From Neobacillus sp. PS3-40 (GTDB lineage: Bacteria; Bacillota; Bacilli; Bacillales; Cytobacillaceae): DNA of 64,000 nucleotides. Positions 51,065 to 58,898 of this stretch are shown here, in pieces. The stretch is taken from positions 4,282,001-4,346,000 of the forward strand of contig NZ_CP133266.1 of NCBI RefSeq assembly GCF_030915485.1. Reading direction: 5' to 3'. The notes under the pieces were generated by a model that saw only the letters and a program-made list of their open reading frames with translations, was not told the DNA's origin and made no database searches. Every line of letters begins with the position of its first letter. The first letter of the stretch is position 1. The position numbers were made by a program, and so were the translations under genes.

Positions 51065-52345
51065 TTATTTTTGATAGACAGGTTCATTTCCTTTTACTTC
51101 ATTTAGGTATTTTGCAGCTTTTTCGTTATCAAATTGTTTTTCCCATTTGGACATAACCACAGCAGCAAGGGAGTTACCGATAACATTTACAACGGTCCGG
51201 GCCATGTCAAGGATCCTGTCAATTCCAGCAATAAAGGCTAGCCCTTCAATCGGTATGCCAACGGAGCCTAATGTAGCTAACAATACAACGAAGGAAACAC
51301 CTGGAACACCAGCAATTCCCTTAGATGTAATCATTAGAACAAGCATAAGGGAAATCTGCTGACTAATTGAAAGATGGATACCATACATTTGAGCAATAAA
51401 GATAGCAGCCAAAGCCTGATAGAGAGTCGATCCATCAAGATTGAACGAGTAGCCAGTTGGAATCACAAAGGAAGCAATTGCTTTTGGGCAGCCGAATTTT
51501 TCCATTTTTTCCATGATTTTTGGAAGTACAGTCTCAGAGCTTGAGGTAGAGTAGGCTAGTACAAGTTCATCTTTTAAAATCCGAATCATATCAAAAATAT
51601 TGACCTTAATTATTTTTGCAGTAAGGCCAAAAACAACTAAAATAAAGAAAATCATTGTCCCATATACGGTAATAATTAATTTGCTTAATGGTATTAATGA
51701 AGATACACCAAACTGTGAAACAGTTACTCCGATTAAGGCGAATACGCCAAATGGGGCGAACTTCATAATTTGATTGGTTACGTAAAACATTGCCTCTGCA
51801 GTACCTTGGAAAAAATGCAATACAGGTTTGCCTTTTTCTCCAATTGCTGCCACCCCTAGACCAAAGAATACAGAAAAGAAAATAACAGCAAGCATGTCGC
51901 CCTTCGCAAGGGAATCAAAAAGGTTCGCTGGTACAATATTGATAAAAGTATCTGCAAAGCTATGATGCCCAACTTCTTTAGTTGTTGTGATATAACTTCC
52001 AATGTCTCCTTTTGTTAATTCTCCCATGTTAATGCCTGTTCCCGGATGGAAAATATTAGCGGATGATAAACCAATAATAATAGCAATAGTAGTAATAATT
52101 TCAAAATAGAGAATCGTTTTTCCGCCTAATTTTCCTAGCTTTTTAATGTCCCCAACTCCTGCGACACCAACAATTAGACTTGAAACGACAATAGGTATTA
52201 CAATCATTTTTATAAGACGGATAAAAATCGTTCCGATTGGTTGTAAATATATTTGGACGGAAGGGTTACCATAAAAAATTGCCCCCACAACAATCCCGAG
52301 AATTAAGCCAATTAATATTTGCCATGCTAAACCAAATTTTTTCAA
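51065..52345 (-). CDS. Dicarboxylate/amino acid:cation symporter (DAACS, GltP/GltT-like)
   Basis: About 426 residues with the Glt fold. The serine-rich reentrant loop is AYSTSSSETVLPKIMEKMEKFGCP, followed by the helix FVIPTGYSFNLDGSTLYQALAAIFIAQ and KGIAGVPGVSFVVLLATL, then the C-terminal DRILDMARTVVNVIGN with Asp and Asn for cation and substrate binding. Glutamate, aspartate or C4-dicarboxylates are likely substrates. I start at TTG 52345, ten bases after AAAGGA; TTG 52354 is too close to that site. Divergent from a LysR regulator. Confidence 0.9.
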   Translation of the reverse strand: MKKFGLAWQILIGLILGIVVGAIFYGNPSVQIYLQPIGTIFIRLIKMIVIPIVVSSLIVGVAGVGDIKKLGKLGGKTILYFEIITTIAIIIGLSSANIFHPGTGINMGELTKGDIGSYITTTKEVGHHSFADTFINIVPANLFDSLAKGDMLAVIFFSVFFGLGVAAIGEKGKPVLHFFQGTAEAMFYVTNQIMKFAPFGVFALIGVTVSQFGVSSLIPLSKLIITVYGTMIFFILVVFGLTAKIIKVNIFDMIRILKDELVLAYSTSSSETVLPKIMEKMEKFGCPKAIASFVIPTGYSFNLDGSTLYQALAAIFIAQMYGIHLSISQQISLMLVLMITSKGIAGVPGVSFVVLLATLGSVGIPIEGLAFIAGIDRILDMARTVVNVIGNSLAAVVMSKWEKQFDNEKAAKYLNEVKGNEPVYQK

Positions 52346-52442
52346 AAAAATCAATCCTTTCTTTTGCTAACAACTCCGTTGCATTATGTATCATTTTATT
52401 TTGAAATATTCATATTAACAATATATAATTTAGATAATAATC

Positions 52443-52457
52443 ATCTCAATTTGAGAT
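52443..52457. promoter_or_regulatory. LysR-type operator ATCTCAA-T-TTGAGAT
   Basis: A perfect 15-bp palindrome (T-N11-A type) in the 126-base divergent region between the symporter and the LysR gene, 14 bases before the regulator's start. Position and symmetry fit autoregulation and control of the symporter. Confidence 0.6.
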
Positions 52458-52471
52458 AGAATGAGGAAATG

Positions 52472-53368
52472 ATGGAATTACGACAATTAAAATACTTTAT
52501 CGAAGTGGCGAAACAAGAGCATATATCTATCGCCGCGGAAACACTACATATCGCACAATCAGCAGTAAGTCGACAGATTAGTAATTTAGAGGCTGAATTA
52601 GGAGTCCAACTCTTACAAAGGGAGGGTCGGAATATTAAATTAACACATATTGGCAAACTGTTTGCCGAACAAGCAGTTATTTCATTAAACGCTATTGCCA
52701 ACGCCAAACAATTAATAGACGAATATGTCGACCCTGAACGAGGGACGATACGAATTGGGTTCCCATCTAGTTTAGCAAGTAATACTCTTCCAAGGATTAT
52801 TAAGGCTTTTAAGAAAGAACACCCTGATGTTCGCTTTCATTTACGACAGGGAGGGTACGATTTTCTAATAGAAGGAATTAAAAAAAGGGAAATTGATCTA
52901 GCCTTTATCGGGCCTATTCCGAAATTTGATTCAAATATTCACTCCGATATCCTTTTTACGGAAAATTTCGTTGCCTTACTACCGAATAATCATCTGTTAG
53001 CAGATAAAGAAACTATTTCATTATCCCAGTTAGAAAAAGAGAGATTTATATTATTTCCAGAAGGGTTTATTTTGCGGAAAATTGTTGAAGATGCTTGTCT
53101 CCAAGCCGGGTTTCAACCATTCATCCCTTGTGAAGGTGAAGACCTTGATGCTATAAAAGGGTTAGTTTCAGCTGGAATTGGGATTACATTATTACCAGAA
53201 CTCATTTTGTATGAGAATATTCCGATCGGAACTGTACAAATAAATATTGACGAACCAAAAGTAATAAGGACCGTCGGAATCATTACCCCAAAACATCGAG
53301 AGTTATCGCCTTCTGAACAATTATTTTATGATTTTGTGATAGCTTATTTTTCAAAGAACCCAAAATAA
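52472..53368 (+). CDS. LysR-family transcriptional regulator
   Basis: 298 residues. The N-terminal winged HTH is MELRQLKYFIEVAKQEHISIAAETLHIAQSAVSRQISNLEAELGVQLLQREG, and the periplasmic-binding-like effector domain starts near RGTIRIGFPSSLASNTLPRII. It resembles GltC/CynR-type regulators. ATG 52472 is the second of two adjacent ATGs after GAGG. It very likely regulates the divergent DAACS symporter in response to a carboxylate or amino acid; the effector is not known. Confidence 0.88.
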   Translation: MELRQLKYFIEVAKQEHISIAAETLHIAQSAVSRQISNLEAELGVQLLQREGRNIKLTHIGKLFAEQAVISLNAIANAKQLIDEYVDPERGTIRIGFPSSLASNTLPRIIKAFKKEHPDVRFHLRQGGYDFLIEGIKKREIDLAFIGPIPKFDSNIHSDILFTENFVALLPNNHLLADKETISLSQLEKERFILFPEGFILRKIVEDACLQAGFQPFIPCEGEDLDAIKGLVSAGIGITLLPELILYENIPIGTVQINIDEPKVIRTVGIITPKHRELSPSEQLFYDFVIAYFSKNPK

Positions 53369-53379
53369 GTAACAGTGGG

Positions 53380-53408
53380 TTGGCATTTACCAACATCATT
53401 GCTATAAT
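53380..53408 (+). promoter_or_regulatory. Sigma-A promoter of the thiamine transport operon
   Basis: TTGGCA (53380-53385) and TATAAT (53403-53408) with a 17-base spacer, directly upstream of TPP riboswitch 2. GTTGG/CCAAC form a small dyad across the -35. Confidence 0.75.
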
Positions 53409-53433
53409 GGGGGAGGAAATAAGTTAAATACGA

Positions 53434-53529
53434 TAAATGTAGGGGGACCAGTTGTGCTGGTTGAGATTTCGTCCTTTTAGGCGATGACCCTTGGAACCTG
53501 ATCTGGTTGATACCGGCGGAGGGAACATA
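53434..53529 (+). ncRNA. TPP riboswitch 2
   Basis: THI element core: AGGGGGACC, GGTTGAGAT, GACCCTTGGAACCTGATCTGG, TTGATACCGGCGGAGGGAA. The basal stem is ATGT (53437) with ACAT (53525). One variation from consensus is GTTGAGA in place of GCTGAGA. A terminator follows at 53558. Controls the transporter operon starting at 53796. Confidence 0.95.
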
Positions 53530-53557
53530 TTCTTAAACAATTAATGTTTGCTAATAT

Positions 53558-53590
53558 GCGCCCAGGGCTTCGGTCCCTGGGTGCTTTATT
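53558..53590 (+). terminator. Expression-platform terminator of TPP riboswitch 2
   Basis: GCGCCCAGGG (53558-53567) pairs with CCCTGGGTGC (53575-53584), then TTTATTTTG. Confidence 0.85.
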
Positions 53591-53611
53591 TTGTTTGAAT
53601 ACTGTTTTGTT

Positions 53612-53709
53612 CGCTAAGCAGAATGTATATCCATAAATTCTGCTAGCGCATAAGGGCAACTTGCTTAATCTTCGCCCTTAAGGGCTCGCCAATCGGCGAA
53701 TTTTCTTTA
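53612..53709 (+). repeat. Dispersed three-hairpin repeat, copy D
   Basis: Lies in the leader of the thiamine transport operon, between the riboswitch terminator and the first gene, like copies B1/B2 in the other thi operon. Third hairpin TCGCC/GGCGA (C:G variant). Followed at 53714-53730 by the perfect palindrome ATAATCAT-C-ATGATTAT. Confidence 0.75.
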
Positions 53710-53795
53710 TATAATAATCATCATGATTATGGTTTGCATTAAACTTATTTGATTTGTTTCTCAGATTTAAACTATTTACATATGGAGGATTAGAA

Positions 53796-54788
53796 ATGAA
53801 GAAATGGCTCGTTTTATTAGTATCTGTTTTTCTCATTGCTGGGTGCAGTGCAAATAAGCAGAAAGATACAAGTAAGGAAAAAAATAAACCGCTTAAAAAG
53901 ATTTCTGTCGTGTTGGATTGGACACCAAACACGAATCATACAGGATTATATGTAGCAAAGGAAAAAGGTTATTTTAAAGCAGAAGGTTTAGATGTAGACA
54001 TTATTATGCCAGGTGAGGCTGGTGCTGATCAGTTAGTAGCATCAGGTAAGGCTGATTTTGGCGTGGGTTACCAGGAAGCGATTACACAGGCACGTATTCA
54101 AGGTGTACCGCTTGTTTCGATTGCCGCTGTTATTCAACATAATACTTCAGGATTTGCTTCACCAGTAGCTAAAAATATCAAATCACCGAAAGATTTTGCA
54201 GGGCATACTTATGGAGGCTGGGGCTCACCAGTTGAAAAAGCTGTTATTGCATCTTTAATGAAAAAAGAAAATGCAGATGTAAATCAGGTGAAGATTATTA
54301 ATACTGGAGACACAGACTTCTTTACAGCAGTGAAAAGAGACGTAGACTTCTCTTGGATTTATTACGGATGGACTGGTGTGGAAGCAGAGCTTCGTAATGA
54401 AAAAATTAATATGATTTATCTAACAGACTACTCCAAAAAGCTTGACTACTATACGCCGGTACTAGAAAGCAATGAAAAAATGATTGCGAAAGACCCTGAA
54501 ACTGTTAATGCCTTCTTAAAAGCAACAACAAAAGGCTATAAGTTTGCCATTAAAAATCCAGATCAAGCAGCAGATATACTCATCAAAGCCGCTCCAGATT
54601 TAGATCCAAAGCTAGTGAAGAAGAGTCAGGAATGGCTATCGCCTAAGTATCAGGATGATGCGAAAGAGTGGGGTATTCAAAAGCAACAGGTTTGGGAAAA
54701 TTATTCTACATGGATGTTTGATAACAAACTTCTTGATAAAAAATTAGATGCGAAAAAAGCTTTTACTAATGAATTTTTACCAAAATAG
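53796..54788 (+). CDS. thiY: Thiamine-pyrimidine ABC transporter substrate-binding lipoprotein (NMT1/ThiY-like)
   Basis: 330 residues. The lipoprotein signal ends FLIAGCSANK (Cys about 17). The NMT1/THI5-like domain begins KISVVLDWTPNTNHTGLYVAKEKGYFKAEGLDVDI and includes DFGVGYQEAITQARIQGVPLV and YYGWTGVEAE. Such proteins bind hydroxymethylpyrimidine or formylaminopyrimidine, breakdown products of thiamine. ATG 53796 follows ATGGAGGAT; the frame extends upstream without a better site. First gene behind TPP riboswitch 2; ThiX and ThiZ partners follow. Confidence 0.9.
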   Translation: MKKWLVLLVSVFLIAGCSANKQKDTSKEKNKPLKKISVVLDWTPNTNHTGLYVAKEKGYFKAEGLDVDIIMPGEAGADQLVASGKADFGVGYQEAITQARIQGVPLVSIAAVIQHNTSGFASPVAKNIKSPKDFAGHTYGGWGSPVEKAVIASLMKKENADVNQVKIINTGDTDFFTAVKRDVDFSWIYYGWTGVEAELRNEKINMIYLTDYSKKLDYYTPVLESNEKMIAKDPETVNAFLKATTKGYKFAIKNPDQAADILIKAAPDLDPKLVKKSQEWLSPKYQDDAKEWGIQKQQVWENYSTWMFDNKLLDKKLDAKKAFTNEFLPK

Positions 54789-54800
54789 GGGGCAATGAAT

Positions 54801-55091
54801 ATGGCAAATTCTCTAATCAGCATTCAAATTCTGCCGAAAACAAAAGATGGTGAAGATGTTATTCCATATGTGGATGAAGCTATCAAAGTGATTCAGGAAT
54901 CTGGTGTGAAATATGAAGTCCACCCATTGGAAACGACAATGGAAGGCGAACTACAACAATTATTTGATGTCATCACGAAAATGAATGATCGTATGATTGA
55001 AATTGGAAGTAAAAATGTGATTTCACAAGTGAAAATATTGTACCAACCATCAGGCATTACCATGGATCAATTAACGGGAAAATATCGCTAA
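54801..55091 (+). CDS. YkoF/MTH1187-type thiamine-binding protein
   Basis: 96 residues of the DUF77 fold: ISIQILPKTKDGEDVIPYVDEAIKVIQESGVKYEVHPLETTMEGELQQLFDVI is a nearly complete family signature (with HPLETTMEGE as the conserved ligand loop). MTH1187/YkoF-like proteins are reported to bind thiamine. Here it is translated between the binding protein and the permease, an unusual place for a soluble protein. The start ATG 54801 follows TAGGGGG by nine bases. Its stop overlaps the permease start (TAATG). Confidence 0.85.
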   Translation: MANSLISIQILPKTKDGEDVIPYVDEAIKVIQESGVKYEVHPLETTMEGELQQLFDVITKMNDRMIEIGSKNVISQVKILYQPSGITMDQLTGKYR

Positions 55092-55858
55092 TGAATAAGA
55101 ATCTTTTAAAAGGGTGGAGACCATTAGTGGTTCTCCTCCTTTTGTTCGTCATTTGGGAAATTATTGTAAAAGTCGTGAATGTACCAGAATGGCTGTTGCC
55201 ACCACCCTCAAAAGTATTTACGGAGGCATTTGCTGGGTGGAGTGATTTTTATCCAGATCTATTTTCAACCATTAAAATATCCCTATTTGGTTTTGCTGTC
55301 GGGGCATTCATCGGAATGGTAGTGGCGGTTCTCCTTCATTTAGTTCCAATATTACGGGATTCATTCTATCCATTATTGATTTTGTCGCAAAATATACCAA
55401 TTATCGTTCTAGCTCCGCTTTTAGTCATTTGGTTTGGTTTTGGATTATTACCAAAAATTATCGTGATTACACTAGTTTGCTTTTTCCCCATCACAGTTGC
55501 TACATTGGATGGATTTAAACAAACTCCAGCAGAACTTAAAACATACATGATGATGGCTGGTGCTTCGAAAACACAGCTATTTTGGAAATTAGAATTCCCA
55601 TTTTCATTGCCATCTATTTTTTCTGGTTTAAAAATTTCCGCTACTTATAGTGTTATGGGAGCTGTTATTTCTGAATGGCTTGGAGCAAAAGAGGGAATTG
55701 GCGTTTATATGACCTTTGCCTCATCTTCGTTTAGAACGGATAGGGTTTTTGTGGCTATATTTGCGATCATGTTCTTAAGCCTTCTTTTTTTTCTGTTGAT
55801 TGTTTTAGTTGAACGGCGAGTTGTCCGCTGGCAACCGAAAGGGGATGGTCAAAAATGA
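55091..55858 (+). CDS. thiX: ABC transporter permease (ThiX-like)
   Basis: 255 residues, about six helices, BPD_transp_1 type. The EAA loop reads KTYMMMAGASKTQLFWKLEFPFSLPSIFSGLKIS, with the conserved A..G..P. Belongs to the nitrate/taurine/NMT1 permease group. Start overlaps the previous stop; end overlaps thiZ (ATGA), so the operon is tightly coupled. Imports the pyrimidine delivered by the ThiY-like protein. Confidence 0.88.
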   Translation: MNKNLLKGWRPLVVLLLLFVIWEIIVKVVNVPEWLLPPPSKVFTEAFAGWSDFYPDLFSTIKISLFGFAVGAFIGMVVAVLLHLVPILRDSFYPLLILSQNIPIIVLAPLLVIWFGFGLLPKIIVITLVCFFPITVATLDGFKQTPAELKTYMMMAGASKTQLFWKLEFPFSLPSIFSGLKISATYSVMGAVISEWLGAKEGIGVYMTFASSSFRTDRVFVAIFAIMFLSLLFFLLIVLVERRVVRWQPKGDGQK

Positions 55859-56601
55859 GTCATTTAGTTTTAAAGGATGTTTCGAAAAGCTTCGGTCAAA
55901 TTGAAGTGATAAAAGAGATGAATTTTTCGATAAAAAAAGATGAGTTTGTTTCGATTATAGGCCCTTCTGGAAGCGGTAAAAGTACAATCTTCAATTTAAT
56001 TGGGGGAATTTTATCTCCAGACAATGGAAGCGTCGTTTTACAAGATGAGGTGATTAACGGAAAACGTGGCTATATCAGTTATATGCCGCAAACTCCATCC
56101 CTTTTTCCCTGGAGAACGATTCTCGAGAATGTCCTCCTCGGACAAGAGCTTCAAGGAAAAAAAGAAGTAGAAAAAGCAAAGGAGATGCTCTCCATTGCAG
56201 GCCTTTCGGATTATGAAAAAGCGTATCCACATGAGCTGTCAGGGGGTATGAAGCAAAGGGCGGCGTTTATCCGAGCTCTCCTAAGTCCACAAGCGGTTAT
56301 TTGTCTCGATGAACCGTTTTCAGCCTTGGATGAACTAACACGTTTTGACATGCAAAAATGGTTGCTTTTGGTATGGGAATCCCATAAACGAACGATCCTA
56401 TTTATCACTCATAATATTGAAGAAGCGCTATTTTTATCTGATCGCGTTATCGTGTTATCACATAAACCTTCAAAGGTAGTGACCGAAATAGAGGTTCCAT
56501 TTCAAAGACCACGGAACGCAAGTATTTTGTTGGATGAAACCTTTATGAAATGGAAAAGGAAAATCCATTACTCATTAGTAGGAACGGGGCGGGAGGATTA
56601 A
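55855..56601 (+). CDS. thiZ: ABC transporter ATP-binding protein (ThiZ-like)
   Basis: 248 residues with all ABC motifs: Walker A GPSGSGKST, Q-loop PQTPSLFPWRTILENV, signature LSGGMKQR, Walker B AVICLDEPFSALDEL and switch His in ITHNIEEAL. The LFPW motif after the Q-loop is typical of the SsuB/TauB/ThiZ group. Energises the ThiX permease. ATGA overlap with thiX and four bases from the TatD-like gene. Confidence 0.9.
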   Translation: MSHLVLKDVSKSFGQIEVIKEMNFSIKKDEFVSIIGPSGSGKSTIFNLIGGILSPDNGSVVLQDEVINGKRGYISYMPQTPSLFPWRTILENVLLGQELQGKKEVEKAKEMLSIAGLSDYEKAYPHELSGGMKQRAAFIRALLSPQAVICLDEPFSALDELTRFDMQKWLLLVWESHKRTILFITHNIEEALFLSDRVIVLSHKPSKVVTEIEVPFQRPRNASILLDETFMKWKRKIHYSLVGTGRED

Positions 56602-56604
56602 AGT

Positions 56605-57375
56605 ATGAAAATGATTGATGCACATATTCATTTAGATCATTATAAGGATAAGGAAATTTCAAGTATTATCGAGGAATCAAATCTTAATGATGCCTTGATT
56701 TCCGTTTCATTTAATCTAGAATCCTGTTTGAGAAATCTACAATTATCGCAAAAATTTCAAAAGGTAAAACCGGCGTTCGGGTTCCATCCGGAGCAGCCTA
56801 TACCGACTGAGGAACAGCAAAGTGAACTACTTAACTGGATGAACGAGCATCGACCTGAAATGATAGCCATTGGTGAGGTCGGACTGCCATACTACTTAAG
56901 GCTGGAACAAAAAGTTTCTAGGAAGCAGTATGCTCAATATATCGACCTTTTAGAAACTTTTATTCAATTAGCAAAAAAATGGGAGAAACCAATTGTTCTT
57001 CATGCTGTCTATGATGATGCCCCAATTGTATGTGACCTTTTAGAAAAATATTCAGTTACTAAGGCTCATTTTCATTGGTTCAAAGGGGATCAAAAAACGA
57101 TCAAATGGATGATTGCGAATGGGTATCATATTTCGATTACACCTGATGTAGTTTACGAACAAGAGATCCAACAATTAGTTCAAAATTACCCTGTAGAGCA
57201 AATGATGATTGAAACTGATGGTCCATGGCCATTTGAAGGTCCATTTAAAGGGAAAATGACACATCCTGATATGATGATCGAATCGATCGGTATGATTGCA
57301 AAAATAAAGCACCTGACGCAGATAGAGGTTGCAGAACGATTGTTGCAAAACACCAAGGCTTTTTATCAGATTTAA
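56605..57375 (+). CDS. TatD-family metal-dependent hydrolase in the thi operon
   Basis: 256 residues, TIM-barrel amidohydrolase. Metal and catalytic positions: MIDAHIHLDHY (HxH), IGEVGLPYYL (Glu), PIVLHAVYDDAP (His), KAHFHWFKGD (His) and IETDGPWPF (catalytic Asp). In common TatD proteins the second motif is GEIGLD; here the Asp is replaced by Pro. Last gene of the riboswitch-controlled operon (four bases after thiZ), so a role in pyrimidine salvage, such as hydrolysis of an amide-bearing thiamine fragment, is inferred; plain TatD nuclease function is the alternative. Confidence 0.82.
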   Translation: MKMIDAHIHLDHYKDKEISSIIEESNLNDALISVSFNLESCLRNLQLSQKFQKVKPAFGFHPEQPIPTEEQQSELLNWMNEHRPEMIAIGEVGLPYYLRLEQKVSRKQYAQYIDLLETFIQLAKKWEKPIVLHAVYDDAPIVCDLLEKYSVTKAHFHWFKGDQKTIKWMIANGYHISITPDVVYEQEIQQLVQNYPVEQMMIETDGPWPFEGPFKGKMTHPDMMIESIGMIAKIKHLTQIEVAERLLQNTKAFYQI

Positions 57376-57513
57376 TATAATCCAATGTTAATTTTGTTTA
57401 ACTTTTAAGCAAGTGAAATATGAGAAAATATAATAATTGTATTGAATTAACCAAAATAAGATAACTGATTTAAAGTACAGCATAAGTTTTGGGATATAAG
57501 AATTCGAACGCAT

Positions 57514-57564
57514 TAAAAAGCAGCTACCAAGTATATATAAGTAGTTCAGTTTTGGAGTACAAAA
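57514..57564. repeat. Left arm of 51-bp inverted repeat bounding the XRE/DUF2975 segment
   Basis: Ungapped match of about 40 of 51 bases to the reverse complement of 58836-58886; the inner 25 bases (about 57538-57562) differ at one position. Partner arm listed separately. Confidence 0.7.
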
Positions 57565-57599
57565 TGTAAAATAACACTCCAAAACGAACTACTTTTTTA
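57538..57599. terminator. Strong hairpin after the thi transport operon
   Basis: AAGTAGTTCAGTTTTGGAGT (57539-57558) pairs with ACTCCAAAACGAACTACTT (57576-57594), one base bulged, followed by TTTTT. It works as a plus-strand terminator and includes the inner part of the left inverted-repeat arm. Confidence 0.75.
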
Positions 57600-57769
57600 T
57601 ATACTTTCCGTAATATGAATCGTATGCTAATTCGTATAATTTTGAAGAGTAGATTGGAATAAAAATTACGGAGGACTTTAACAAACAACAGGCATTTTGT
57701 TGAAAAATATTTTTTTTGTCACTAATATCAATGCAATTCTCTGAGTAAGTAACATCAATAAACGCAAAG

Positions 57770-57795
57770 AAGGGATAGTTTATTGACTATCCCTT
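57770..57795 (-). terminator. Terminator of the DUF2975-XRE transcript
   Basis: AAGGGATAGT (57770-57779) pairs perfectly with ACTATCCCTT (57786-57795) downstream of the XRE gene on the minus strand; the T-tract after it is weak. Confidence 0.55.
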
Positions 57796-57838
57796 AAATT
57801 GTCTATCGACTCGCGTTAAATAAATTTGTTGTCTGTTT

Positions 57839-58057
57839 TTATTGAGTGTCTTCGTCGCTTTTGTACTCCAAAATATCACCTGGCTGACAATCCAAAGTCT
57901 TACATATCGCTTCTAATGTTGAAAAACGAACCGCTTTTGCTTTCCCATTCTTCAGAATAGAAAGATTCGCCATAGTAATTCCAACCCTCTCCGAAAGCTC
58001 CGTTACACTCATTTTTCGTTTTGCTAACATCACATCAATATTAATAATAATTGCCAT
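57839..58057 (-). CDS. XRE-family HTH regulator (YozG/YobD-like small type)
   Basis: About 72 residues, nearly all HTH_3/HTH_26 domain: INIDVMLAKRKMSVTELSERVGITMANLSILKNGKAKAVRFSTLEAICKTLDCQPGDILEY. Single-domain Cro-like repressors of this kind are routinely found next to DUF2975 membrane proteins. Start at ATG 58057 after GAGGTG; the upstream DUF2975 stop codon overlaps that site, so translation is coupled. Confidence 0.88.
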   Translation of the reverse strand: MAIIINIDVMLAKRKMSVTELSERVGITMANLSILKNGKAKAVRFSTLEAICKTLDCQPGDILEYKSDEDTQ

Positions 58058-58067
58058 ATTCTCCACC

Positions 58068-58553
58068 TCAGACCGTTAAATCATTTTCTGATTTTATGTT
58101 AATCGCTTCTTGTAGAAGCCGTTGGAGGATAGCAGCAAAAACGGCGATAACCAACGATGCAAAAATGATGATGAGCCCCATTAATCCAATAGGAGGGTCA
58201 ACTTTCTTCGCTATAAAACGAAAGAGTGGCAAACCTAATACATACAAACCACTGATTGTAATCGCACAGCACTTTATGTTCTTTAACGCCTTTACAGATA
58301 ATTCCGAGAACGCTGTGTTCTCGTCAATGTACCGTAAAAGGTTGAAAGCCTGATAGAGAGCAAAGTAAAAAGGCACAGCCGCTCCATACATCACGATGAA
58401 AAAGAGATATTTCATTGGGGCAATATTTGGATACAATTTTGCTGCAAAATTCGCCATACGGGGCACTAAAAATATACATAAAGCAAGCACTGCAATTCCA
58501 GCCAGAAAAATAATTACCTTTAAGAAAGTGGTTGAACCTCGTTTACCATTCAT
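58068..58553 (-). CDS. DUF2975 membrane protein
   Basis: 161 residues, four predicted helices (TFLKVIIFLAGIAVLALCIFLV; YLFFIVMYGAAVPFYFALYQAF; NIKCCAITISGLYVLGLPLFRFI; GLMGLIIIFASLVIAVFAAIL). The ALYQAFNLLRYIDENTAFSELSVKALKNIK segment in the middle is typical of the family. Function unknown. It forms a two-gene operon with the XRE regulator on the minus strand. Confidence 0.85.
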   Translation of the reverse strand: MNGKRGSTTFLKVIIFLAGIAVLALCIFLVPRMANFAAKLYPNIAPMKYLFFIVMYGAAVPFYFALYQAFNLLRYIDENTAFSELSVKALKNIKCCAITISGLYVLGLPLFRFIAKKVDPPIGLMGLIIIFASLVIAVFAAILQRLLQEAINIKSENDLTV

Positions 58554-58784
58554 TTAAAACACCTCACTTATTTAATGACAACATCATTTTATCGCATTAT
58601 TTATCGTTTTACAATAAATTAGTATTGTTTTTCATTATATTAATATTGTTAACTGAATATCCTTTTTATTTAAAGTAAATAATATCATTTAAATCAAATT
58701 CTTTATTAGTGATGCCTAATCGTAATAAATCATCTTACTGTGATTATGGATATTGGCAATAATACTGATATAGCAACAAAAAAA
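58554..58784. other. AT-rich promoter region of the DUF2975 operon
   Basis: No gene seen. The start of the DUF2975 gene has GAGGTG upstream (58560s). TATTAATATTG-like repeats occur near 58620-58650. Confidence 0.35.
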
Positions 58785-58821
58785 GACACACGAAATCATT
58801 GACGATTTCGTGTGTCTTTTT
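58785..58821. terminator. Bidirectional 13-bp-stem terminator
   Basis: GACACACGAAATC (58785-58797) pairs perfectly with GATTTCGTGTGTC (58804-58816) with A-run before and T-run after. Confidence 0.8.
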
Positions 58822-58835
58822 AAGTGTTTTTTAAT

Positions 58836-58886
58836 TGTTTGTACTCCAAAAGTGAACTACTTACAAGTATATAGTAGTTGCTTTTA
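58836..58886. repeat. Right arm of 51-bp inverted repeat bounding the XRE/DUF2975 segment
   Basis: Reverse complement of the left arm at 57514-57564 with about 40 of 51 identities and no gap; ends 12 bases before the stop codon of the coat protein gene. Confidence 0.7.
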
Positions 58887-58898
58887 AACTAGGTTTAA

